In this document: piece by piece, positions 1-5,230 of the stretch
Layout of the letters: each line of letters begins with the position of its first letter
How positions within the stretch are numbered: the stretch's first letter is position 1
DNA from: Pseudomonadota bacterium
GTDB lineage: Bacteria > Desulfobacterota > JAPLJL01
Direction of reading: 5' to 3'
Assembly: GCA_026388615.1 (NCBI GenBank)
Contig: JAPLJL010000273.1
Span: 1 to 10,724 of the forward strand
Length of the DNA: 10,724 nt
Made by a program: the position numbers and the translations under genes
The notes under the pieces: model-generated
What the model saw: only the letters and a program-made list of their open reading frames with translations
What the model was told of the DNA's origin: nothing
Databases searched by the model: none

Positions 1-657
1 GGGCGGGACCAGGCCGATGTTGGCGGCCACCGGCTCGATAATGATAGCGGCGACCTTTGAGCCGTTTTTCCGCAGGCAGCGGGAGAAGGCTTTGCTGTTA
101 TTGTAAGGAAGGACAATGGTATTACGGGCATAATCCGCGGGTACGCCGGCTGAGTCCGGGGTCCCGAAGGTGGTCGCCCCGGACCCGGCTTTCACCAGGA
201 GGCCGTCGGAATGGCCGTGGTAACAACCGGCGAATTTTATGATCCGGTCCCGGCCGGTATAGCCCCGGGCCACCCGGATGGCGCTCATGGCGGCCTCGGT
301 GCCGGAGCTGACCAGGCGGACCATCTCGATGGCAGGCATCGCCTGAACGATCAGGCGGGCGAGCTCGGTTTCCTCTTCGGTCGGGGCGCCGAAGCTCGTG
401 CCCTTCGCGGTTGCTTTCAGAATCGCCCGGACGATGGAAGGGTGGGCATGCCCCAGGATGAGCGGGCCCCAGGAAGCGACGTAATCGATATACCTGTTGC
501 CGTCGGCGTCAAAGATTTTCGAGCCCTTTCCCCGGGTAATAAAAAGTGGGTTCCCACCCACATTGCGGAAGGCCCGGACCGGGCTGTTCACCCCGCCGGG
601 GATATAGCGCCCGGCGGTTTTAAACAATCGAGATGATTTGGTCCAGTTCATTACCAT
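1..657 (-). CDS. hemL: Glutamate-1-semialdehyde 2,1-aminomutase, N-terminal half (cut by window edge)
   Basis: HemL is a PLP enzyme that converts glutamate-1-semialdehyde to 5-aminolevulinate, the last step of the C5 route to tetrapyrroles. The 219 residues present read cleanly without a stop and carry family hallmarks: IPGGVNSPVRAFRNVGG (about 19-35), SWGPLILGHAHP (about 62-73), the TEAAMSAIRVARGYTGR stretch (about 120-136), FAGCYHGHSDGLL (about 142-154) and IIIEPVAANIGLVPP at the window edge. The usual length is about 425-430, so the second half, with the catalytic PLP lysine, lies beyond position 1. Two in-frame ATGs (657 and 651) are possible starts and neither has a Shine-Dalgarno sequence; a dispersed repeat ends directly before the first. 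It lies downstream of a siroheme decarboxylase on the same strand, which suggests a heme locus. Identification is firm; only the exact start is open. Confidence 0.96.
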   Translation of the reverse strand, partial: MVMNWTKSSRLFKTAGRYIPGGVNSPVRAFRNVGGNPLFITRGKGSKIFDADGNRYIDYVASWGPLILGHAHPSIVRAILKATAKGTSFGAPTEEETELARLIVQAMPAIEMVRLVSSGTEAAMSAIRVARGYTGRDRIIKFAGCYHGHSDGLLVKAGSGATTFGTPDSAGVPADYARNTIVLPYNNSKAFSRCLRKNGSKVAAIIIEPVAANIGLVPP

Positions 658-659
658 GA

Positions 660-702
660 CGACCGCCGCTTGCCCGAGCCGGGCAAGACCGGCCAGGGAC
701 CG
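660..702 (-). repeat. Hairpin-heptamer dispersed repeat, copy A
   Basis: Read on the minus strand, 43 nt match positions 7487-7529 on the plus strand with one mismatch. The core is a perfect 8-bp hairpin, CTTGCCCG-gct-CGGGCAAG (669-687). It is flanked by imperfect heptamers of the type GCGGTCN, which continue to about 720. The element ends one or two bases before the first hemL ATG, so it occupies the place where a ribosome binding site would be expected. It looks like a REP/MITE-like intergenic element; I cannot assign it to a named family. Confidence 0.85.
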
Positions 703-773
703 TCGACCGCAGACCGCGGACAAAACAAAATGTTCATATGGTTCATTATTAAAATTTTACCTTTCTCGGTCTT

Positions 774-805
774 TAGCTTCCCAGCTTTCTAGCTTCCCAG
801 CCTTC
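774..805. repeat. 16-bp tandem repeat (two copies)
   Basis: Two adjacent copies of TAGCTTCCCAGCYTTC differ only at the Y position (T, then C), followed by the start of a third (TAG). It is non-coding and embedded in the ahb-hemL gap. Confidence 0.75.
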
Positions 806-873
806 TAGCGTTATTCCCTTTGCCCTATGCGCTATGCGCTTTGCGCAGTCACAACGGCCTTAAGCTCGTCTTT

Positions 874-1269
874 TTAAACTTCTTTCCGAGTCTGCCCGTG
901 AATCATGGCGTAAAGGTTGTAAGGAAATTCAGGAGGGGCAACCCGATCGTAACAATGGGTAACTTCAGGATAAGCGGCCAGTTTTTTTCCCAACCGGGCT
1001 ACACTTTTAGAAGGAACCTTGAAAACCGTCATCCCATTGGCGCGGAACCCGGCCTTTGACGGGGAAATAATCGCGCTGACTTTCCGGAGGTAGCCCTCCC
1101 GTAAAAGCTTCCGGGCCCGGGCAAGAAATTCCTCATCGCTGATCCCGATTTTTCCCGCCAGCTTGAGATAAGGTTCGGAAGTATTGGGGAGATCCCCGGT
1201 CAATTCCCTGAGCACCTCCCGGTCAATTTTGGAGAGCCGTTTTCTTCCAGAAGATTTTAAGGAAGTCAT
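874..1269 (-). CDS. Siroheme decarboxylase subunit (AhbA/AhbB, Lrp/AsnC-like), short C-terminus
   Basis: AhbA/AhbB proteins form a complex that decarboxylates siroheme to 12,18-didecarboxysiroheme in alternative heme synthesis; NirD/L/G/H are paralogues of the heme d1 pathway. Residues 13-62 form an Lrp/AsnC-like helix-turn-helix (SKIDREVLRELTGDLP...). The family signature follows: FRANGMTVFKVP (75-86), VTHCYDRV (103-110) and FPYNLYAMIHG (115-125). The reading frame stops at residue 131, just after MIHGQTRKEV, where family members usually continue for a few dozen residues. Beyond the TAA the same frame reads KDELKAVVTAQSA before a second stop, and a dispersed repeat starts there. The gene may therefore be damaged at its 3' end. 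The start ATG lacks a clear Shine-Dalgarno sequence. It sits 18 bp after tRNA-Arg and upstream of hemL. Whether it is the A or B subunit cannot be decided here. Confidence 0.85.
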   Translation of the reverse strand: MTSLKSSGRKRLSKIDREVLRELTGDLPNTSEPYLKLAGKIGISDEEFLARARKLLREGYLRKVSAIISPSKAGFRANGMTVFKVPSKSVARLGKKLAAYPEVTHCYDRVAPPEFPYNLYAMIHGQTRKEV

Positions 1270-1287
1270 TCTACGAATTTAAATAAA

Positions 1288-1365
1288 TGGTGCGCCAGAG
1301 AGGATTTGAACCTCCGACCAACGGCTTCGGAGGCCGTTGCTCTATCCGGGCTGAGCTACTGGCGC
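1288..1365 (-). tRNA. tRNA-Arg (anticodon CCG)
   Basis: The minus strand folds into a complete cloverleaf. The acceptor stem is GCGCCAG with CTGGCGC, followed by discriminator A and an encoded CCA. The D-arm is GCTC/GAGC, the anticodon stem ACGGC/GCCGT with loop CTCCGAA, and the T-arm GGAGG-TTCAAAT-CCTCT. The loop gives anticodon CCG, reading the arginine codon CGG. Length is 78 nt including CCA. No terminator is seen between it and the ahb start codon 18 bp downstream. Confidence 0.96.
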
Positions 1366-1401
1366 ACTAAGAAATCCAATGAGTTACAAAAAACCCTCTT
1401 T

Positions 1402-1430
1402 AATCTATATTCTTTGGCCATTCCCGTCAA
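1402..1430 (-). promoter_or_regulatory. Sigma70-like promoter for tRNA-Arg (and possibly ahb-hemL)
   Basis: On the minus strand TTGACG (1430-1425) is separated by 17 nt from TAGATT (1407-1402). A start near 1395 would give a roughly 30-nt leader before the mature tRNA 5' end at 1365. The -35 matches consensus at five of six positions and the -10 at four. Because no terminator separates tRNA, ahb and hemL, this may drive all three. Confidence 0.6.
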
Positions 1431-1478
1431 GGAATCAACCATTCGACTTCCATGTTTCAAAGCCCGGAGTGCGCTCAA

Positions 1479-1558
1479 GGTTGATACTGAGCGGCGTTTT
1501 TTCTTTAAAAGTGAGTCCATCCAAAGGGGAGGGCTTGGGCGCTGTCGAAGTATCAACC
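1479..1558. repeat. Long-range inverted repeat, possible structured RNA or element relic
   Basis: GGTTGATACT (1479-1488) and AGTATCAACC (1549-1558) are perfect 10-bp inverted copies about 60 nt apart. Immediately inside, AGCG (1490-1493) can pair with CGCT (1540-1543), giving a stem with one asymmetric internal loop. A second, local inverted repeat CGCTCA/TGAGCG (1472-1477/1488-1493) offers an alternative fold that uses the same bases. No plausible protein is encoded on either strand. It could be a structured RNA, an element end pair or an old repeat; the sequence does not decide. Confidence 0.5.
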
Positions 1559-1596
1559 CTGTTCCGGATTAAATCCCGGGTGCGGAAAGGGCTGAT

Positions 1597-1634
1597 AAAA
1601 AAATAGCTTGGCGAGCCGTACCAGGCTATTTTTT
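1597..1634. terminator. Strong hairpin with A and U tracts, bidirectional terminator candidate
   Basis: AAAAAATAGCTTGG (1598-1611) pairs over 14 positions with CCAGGCTATTTTTT (1621-1634), with one G-U wobble and a 9-nt loop. The arms carry A6 and T6, so the structure works as an intrinsic terminator on either strand. It lies between the divergent tRNA-Arg and glgP promoters, where it would insulate glgP from upstream transcription or end a short transcript from 1366-1597. Confidence 0.7.
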
Positions 1635-1715
1635 ATAATAAGGGGGCTGAACTTTGGGGGGGTACCGTGAGCGACTAAGAAGGATTTTTTAAATATTAAT
1701 AAAGAAATATTATTC

Positions 1716-1751
1716 TTGACGTGAAAAAAATCATATGGTTCAATGACCATA
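1716..1751 (+). promoter_or_regulatory. glgP promoter with overlapping palindrome
   Basis: TTGACG (1716-1721) is followed after 17 nt by TTCAAT (1739-1744), a weaker -10 in a strongly AT-rich stretch. The inverted repeat TATGGT-tcaatg-ACCATA (1734-1751) spans the -10 and the expected start site, so it could be an operator. Predicted transcription starts near 1751, giving a leader of about 40 nt. That leader has no recognisable Shine-Dalgarno sequence before the ATG at 1792. Confidence 0.5.
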
Positions 1752-1791
1752 CACTTTCGATTTTCCGGATTTTTTTAAAAATTATTTAACG

Positions 1792-4293
1792 ATGGCTCCA
1801 AACCACGAAAATTCGACGCCGGTCAAGGAAAAGGAACGGATTCGCACCGGTCTCTCCGTGCCCGCGATCAAGCAGTCCATTGTGGATAACCTGGCCTATA
1901 TCCAGGGAAGATTCACCCCCATCGCCACCAAGAGAGATTACTACATGGCCCTGGCCTACACCGTCAGGGACCGGATGCTGGATCTCTGGACCCGGACCGC
2001 CAAGACCTATTTTCAAAAGGCCAGCCGGACCGTGTGTTATCTATCGGCGGAATTCCTCCTCGGCCCCCATCTCGGCAATAACCTAAACAATCTGGGCATT
2101 TACGAAAATGTCCGGAAAGCGGTCGAGGAACTGGGGATGAACCTGGACGAATTAATGGAACAGGAAGAGGAGCCCGGTCTCGGCAACGGCGGGCTGGGGC
2201 GACTGGCCGCCTGCTATCTGGATTCCCTGGCCACCCTGGAGATCCCGTCGATCGGCTACGGGATCCGCTACGAGTTCGGGATCTTTGACCAGGAGATCCG
2301 GGACGGCTGGCAGGTGGAAGTCACCGACAAATGGCTGCGCTACGGTAACCCCTGGGAGATCGCCCGGCCCGAGGTCGCCTTCGACGTGAAACTGGGAGGG
2401 CATACCGAAGGCTCGATGGACGCCCAGGGGCGCTACCGGGTGAAATGGATCCCCAATCAGGTGGTCAAAAGCGTTGCCTACGATACCCCGATCATCGGGT
2501 ACCGGACCCAGACTGCGAATTTTCTCCGCCTCTGGAAGGCGGAGGCGATCGAGTCTTTTGATTTCCATGCCTTCAACGTGGGTGATTATTACGGGGCGGT
2601 GCACGAGAAGATGTCTTCCGAGAATATTACCAAGGTGCTTTACCCCAACGACGAACCGGCCAGCGGGAAGCTGCTTCGCCTGCAGCAGCAATATTTATTC
2701 GTTTCCAGCTCCCTGCAGGACATGATCCGCATTTACCGGCAGCGGGAAAAGGATCTTTCCCGCTTCCACGAAAAATACGTGGTCCAGCTGAACGATACCC
2801 ATCCGGCGATCGGGATCGCGGAACTGATGCGGCTTCTGGTCGACGAATATGACCTCGAGTGGGAGAAGGCCTGGGAGGTTACCCGGAAAACCTTCTGCTA
2901 CACCAACCACACCCTTATGCCCGAAGCCCTGGAGAAATGGTCGCTCCCGCTTTTCGCCAGCCTCCTGCCGCGGCACCTGGAAATCATCTATGAAATCAAC
3001 CGACGCTTCCTGGAGGAAGTGCGGGTGCGCTTCCCGGAGGACGAGGGCCGGATGTCCCGCCTCTCGCTGATCGACGAGAACGGCGAGCGTTACGTGCGAA
3101 TGGCGAACCTGGCCTGCGTGGGCAGCCATTCCATCAACGGGGTGGCAAAACTCCATACCGAGCTTCTGAAAAAGGACGTGCTCCGCGATTTTTGCGAACT
3201 CTGGCCGGAAAAATTTAATAACAAAACCAACGGGGTGACCCCACGGCGTTTCATGCTTTTGTCCAATCCCCAGCTGGCCGGACTGATTTCGAAGAGCATC
3301 GGGGAGAGCTGGATCAAGAACCTGGACTGCCTGCGGGAACTGGAACTTTACGCCCGGGATTCCGCCTTCCGGACGGAATGGCAGAAGGTCAAGCGGGACA
3401 ATAAAATCCGCCTCGCCATGCTCATCAGCCAGCGCACCGGGGTGTCGGTTGACCCGGATTCGCTGTTCGACATCCAGGCCAAGCGCATCCATGAGTACAA
3501 GCGCCAGCATCTGAAAATCCTCCACGTGATCACCTTGTATAACCGCCTCCGGGAGGATCCGGAGATGGAGTTGACCCCCCGCACGGTAATTTTCGGGGGC
3601 AAGGCCGCCCCGGGATACTACATGGCCAAGCTGATTATCAAGTTGATCAATTCCGTGGCTGAAGTGGTAAACAACGACCCGCTGGTGAACAACCGGTTGA
3701 AAGTGGTTTTCCTGCCGGATTACAACGTGAAAAACGCCCAGCGGGTTTTTCCCGCGGCTGACCTTTCCGAACAGATTTCCACCGCGGGCAAGGAAGCCTC
3801 GGGGACGGGAAACATGAAGTTCGCCATGAACGGGGCCCTCACCATCGGGACCCTGGACGGGGCCAATGTGGAGATCCGGGAGGAAGTGGGGCCGGAAAAC
3901 TTCTTCCTGTTCGGCCTGACCGCGGAAGAGGTCTACCAGCTCAAGAGTCAGGGTTACCATTCCTGGGAATACATCGATTCCGACGCGGACCTCCGGGAGG
4001 CCCTCCAGGTCATCGGGTCGGGAATATTTTCCGGGGGCGATCCCAACCTCTTCCGGCCCCTGGTGGATAACCTGACTTACCATGATGATTTCCTGCTTTG
4101 TGCCGACTATCGGTCTTATGTCGACTGCCAGGACCGGGTGGCCCGGATTTACCAGGACCAGGACCGGTGGACCCGGATGGCGATCCTCAATGTGGCCCGG
4201 ATGGGAAAGTTCTCCTCGGATCGGGCCATCCTCGAATACTGCATGGATATCTGGAATATCGATCCGGTCCGGATCGAAAACAACGGCGAATAA
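1792..4293 (+). CDS. glgP: Glycogen/alpha-glucan phosphorylase (GT35)
   Basis: This cytosolic PLP enzyme releases glucose-1-phosphate from alpha-1,4-glucan using phosphate. The 833 residues align over their full length with E. coli GlgP/MalP and match the usual 800-840. Visible motifs are YLSAEFLLG (83-91), GLGNGGLGRLAAC (129-141), LNDTHPAI from 333, TNGVTPRRF, the phosphate-site region KRIHEYKRQ (564-572) and EASGTGNMKFAMNG, where K676 is the PLP lysine. The C-terminus DYRSYVDCQDRVARIY...GKFSSDRAILEY...IWNIDPVRI is complete. The ATG at 1792 is the only suitable start, since the next in-frame ATG lies inside the conserved domain, but no Shine-Dalgarno precedes it. It is flanked by gaps of over 300 bp and appears monocistronic. 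No other glycogen gene is in the window. The TetR-exporter operon downstream has its own promoter. Confidence 0.98.
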   Translation: MAPNHENSTPVKEKERIRTGLSVPAIKQSIVDNLAYIQGRFTPIATKRDYYMALAYTVRDRMLDLWTRTAKTYFQKASRTVCYLSAEFLLGPHLGNNLNNLGIYENVRKAVEELGMNLDELMEQEEEPGLGNGGLGRLAACYLDSLATLEIPSIGYGIRYEFGIFDQEIRDGWQVEVTDKWLRYGNPWEIARPEVAFDVKLGGHTEGSMDAQGRYRVKWIPNQVVKSVAYDTPIIGYRTQTANFLRLWKAEAIESFDFHAFNVGDYYGAVHEKMSSENITKVLYPNDEPASGKLLRLQQQYLFVSSSLQDMIRIYRQREKDLSRFHEKYVVQLNDTHPAIGIAELMRLLVDEYDLEWEKAWEVTRKTFCYTNHTLMPEALEKWSLPLFASLLPRHLEIIYEINRRFLEEVRVRFPEDEGRMSRLSLIDENGERYVRMANLACVGSHSINGVAKLHTELLKKDVLRDFCELWPEKFNNKTNGVTPRRFMLLSNPQLAGLISKSIGESWIKNLDCLRELELYARDSAFRTEWQKVKRDNKIRLAMLISQRTGVSVDPDSLFDIQAKRIHEYKRQHLKILHVITLYNRLREDPEMELTPRTVIFGGKAAPGYYMAKLIIKLINSVAEVVNNDPLVNNRLKVVFLPDYNVKNAQRVFPAADLSEQISTAGKEASGTGNMKFAMNGALTIGTLDGANVEIREEVGPENFFLFGLTAEEVYQLKSQGYHSWEYIDSDADLREALQVIGSGIFSGGDPNLFRPLVDNLTYHDDFLLCADYRSYVDCQDRVARIYQDQDRWTRMAILNVARMGKFSSDRAILEYCMDIWNIDPVRIENNGE

Positions 4294-4307
4294 GCAATTC
4301 TGCCGGA

Positions 4308-4363
4308 CCCTCCTGCGCTTAAGCTTCCGACTACGCCAAGGCTACGTCGGACAGGTCGGAGGG
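4308..4363. repeat. Nested inverted repeat after glgP
   Basis: CCCTCC (4308-4313) can pair with GGAGGG (4358-4363), enclosing TCCGAC (4326-4331) with GTCGGA (4346-4351). The inner part contains ACTACGCCAAGGCTACGTC, itself near-palindromic. There is no U-tract after it, so it is not a standard terminator, although it lies 15 bp after the glgP stop and might stabilise the mRNA 3' end. It resembles dispersed intergenic palindromes rather than a unique site. Confidence 0.5.
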
Positions 4364-4433
4364 CAGGCAAGTCTGAATCACCTTTCACTTTTTCATTTTC
4401 CCATTTAGTTGGTTTTTTCCTCAACCCAAAAAA

Positions 4434-4505
4434 ACCATACTCCGTGCTCCCTGCGCCATGCTCTTTGGCCATGCTCTTTGCGCCTTACCCCTTACGACTC
4501 ACGCC
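4434..4505. repeat. Low-complexity dispersed repeat with 13-bp perfect tandem
   Basis: The stretch consists of variants of GCTCCCTGCGCC, ATGCTCTTTG and TTGCGCC. GCCATGCTCTTTG occurs twice in direct tandem (4455-4467 and 4468-4480). On the minus strand it reads as GCAAAGAGCATGG/GCAGGGAGC units, the same vocabulary as 7394-7430 and 10541-10583 on the plus strand and about 812-848 on the minus strand. It is non-coding. The rest of the 316-bp gap holds the nested inverted repeat, a pyrimidine-rich stretch with a TGGTTTTTT/AAAAAACCA inverted repeat, and the TetR-operon promoter. Confidence 0.75.
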
Positions 4506-4536
4506 TTCCGTTTTTTGTGCGGCAGCCGGATCCCGG

Positions 4537-4565
4537 TTGACAAAACGGAAACAAATATCAATAAT
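4537..4565 (+). promoter_or_regulatory. Strong sigma70-type promoter of the exporter operon
   Basis: TTGACA (4537-4542, perfect -35) is followed by a 17-nt spacer and AATAAT (4560-4565, five of six bases of the -10). Transcription should start near 4572, within the adjoining palindrome. It is the only convincing promoter for the six genes that follow. Confidence 0.85.
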
Positions 4566-4595
4566 GTAAACGAAAAGCATTTTATTCGTTTACAT
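4564..4595. promoter_or_regulatory. Operator palindrome, predicted TetR binding site
   Basis: ATGTAAACGAA (4564-4574) and TTCGTTTACAT (4585-4595) are perfect 11-bp inverted copies separated by 10 bp. The site overlaps the last -10 bases and covers the predicted start site, and it lies 14 bp before the TetR gene start. This is the classic layout for autorepression: a dimer bound here would block RNA polymerase, and ligand binding would release it. Binding by the adjacent TetR protein is inferred. Confidence 0.85.
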
Positions 4596-4596
4596 A

Positions 4597-4604
4597 GGGG
4601 AGGA
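4597..4604 (+). promoter_or_regulatory. Shine-Dalgarno of the TetR gene
   Basis: GGGGAGGA contains a full GGAGG core placed 6 nt before the ATG at 4610, fixing this start over the adjacent second ATG at 4613. It directly follows the operator palindrome. Confidence 0.8.
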
Positions 4605-4609
4605 TAAAA

Positions 4610-5230
4610 ATGATGCCGGAAAAGGCTGAAAAGGAAAGCCGGAGCGAGAAGACCCGGAAACGGATCCTCGCCTCCGCCGACCAGGTCTTCTATCAGCGCG
4701 GCCTCCGCAAGGTTACGGTCGAAGAGCTTTGCGCGGGGATGGCGATCTCGAAGCGCACTTTCTACAAGCATTTCCCCGATCGGGATGCTTTGGTGGAGGC
4801 CATTATCATCCAGCGCGTGGCCGAGGTGGGGCCCCTGATCATGACCAATCTGAATTCGGACCGGCCGGTACCGGAGATCCTCGAGCGTCATTTTGATATC
4901 CTGGTCAACAAAGTATTCGCCCGCGTTTCGGTCCAGATGCTTGCCGATCTCCAGGTGATGCTGCCGGAGGTGTGGGAAAGGATCGAAACGATGCGGAGCA
5001 GTGCGGTCCAGGCCCTAGCCGGGCTGATCCGGAAGGGGCAGAAACGGGGGGCGATCCGTTCGGACCTCGACCCGGAGGTGTTGGGGAAGATCATCCAGGC
5101 GGTGGTCCCCACGATCGCCAGCCCGACTTTTCTCATGGCCCAGGGCCTGAGCTTCGAGCAGATCGTGATGACGATGAAGCGGATTCTCCTGTACGGCTTG
5201 CTCAAGCCGGGGAAGGAGGCACGACGGTAA
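4610..5230 (+). CDS. TetR/AcrR-family repressor of the exporter operon
   Basis: This is a ligand-responsive DNA-binding protein expected to repress its own operon. The N-terminal DNA-binding domain spans about residues 13-60: TRKRILASADQVFYQRGLRK, then the helix-turn-helix TVEELCAGMAISKRTFYKHF (36-55), then the usual F-x-D-R-D-A-L-V linker. Residues 65-206 form the variable ligand and dimer domain, whose ligand cannot be read from sequence. Length (206) is typical. The perfect palindrome over the promoter is its likely target. Its TAA overlaps the ATG of the next gene (TAATG), implying coupled translation. In position it corresponds to E. coli CecR (YbiH) in front of ybhGFSR, but orthology is not established. 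Confidence 0.93.
   Translation: MMPEKAEKESRSEKTRKRILASADQVFYQRGLRKVTVEELCAGMAISKRTFYKHFPDRDALVEAIIIQRVAEVGPLIMTNLNSDRPVPEILERHFDILVNKVFARVSVQMLADLQVMLPEVWERIETMRSSAVQALAGLIRKGQKRGAIRSDLDPEVLGKIIQAVVPTIASPTFLMAQGLSFEQIVMTMKRILLYGLLKPGKEARR

Larger units (their letters stand above)
658..873. repeat. Repeat mosaic between ahb and hemL
   Basis: These 216 bp contain no gene on either strand that I can support. Three different repeat types lie side by side. At 660-702 is a hairpin element flanked by GCGGTC-type heptamers. At 774-805 is a 16-bp direct tandem repeat (TAGCTTCCCAGCYTTC, two copies). At about 812-848 is a low-complexity run of ATGCGCT/TTGCGC units. Between them is an AT-rich stretch (720-770). 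Related low-complexity blocks occur after glgP, at the start of the first ATPase gene and after the permease gene. No convincing promoter for hemL was found here, although the AT-rich stretch could hold a weak one. Confidence 0.8.

Noticed and set aside
211..636. 141-codon plus-strand open frame over hemL
   Set aside because: The minus strand encodes unmistakable HemL throughout this stretch.
774..848. CRISPR-like array in the ahb-hemL gap
   Set aside because: Units are short, adjacent or degenerate, without regular spacers, and no cas gene is nearby.
1288..1365. tRNA-Arg as an integration site for a mobile island
   Set aside because: No integrase and no second copy of the tRNA 3' end is visible in the window.
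1306..1606. Small open frames on both strands over and beside tRNA-Arg
   Set aside because: They run through the tRNA or the inverted repeat, have no Shine-Dalgarno and show no recognisable protein features.
2695..4083. 462-codon open frame on the minus strand inside glgP
   Set aside because: It is antisense to a fully conserved glycogen phosphorylase, rich in His, Pro and Gly, and matches no domain; it is a codon-bias shadow in GC-rich DNA.
4395..4440. TGGTTTTTT/AAAAAACCA inverted repeat as the glgP terminator
   Set aside because: The stem is almost only A-T pairs, lies about 120 bp after the stop and lacks a following U-tract on the plus strand; it is too weak to call.
4972..5229. Upstream extension of the outer-membrane factor frame
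   Set aside because: It overlaps the TetR coding region in another frame and would bury the signal peptide; the ATG at 5230 with a Shine-Dalgarno and signal sequence is the sensible start.
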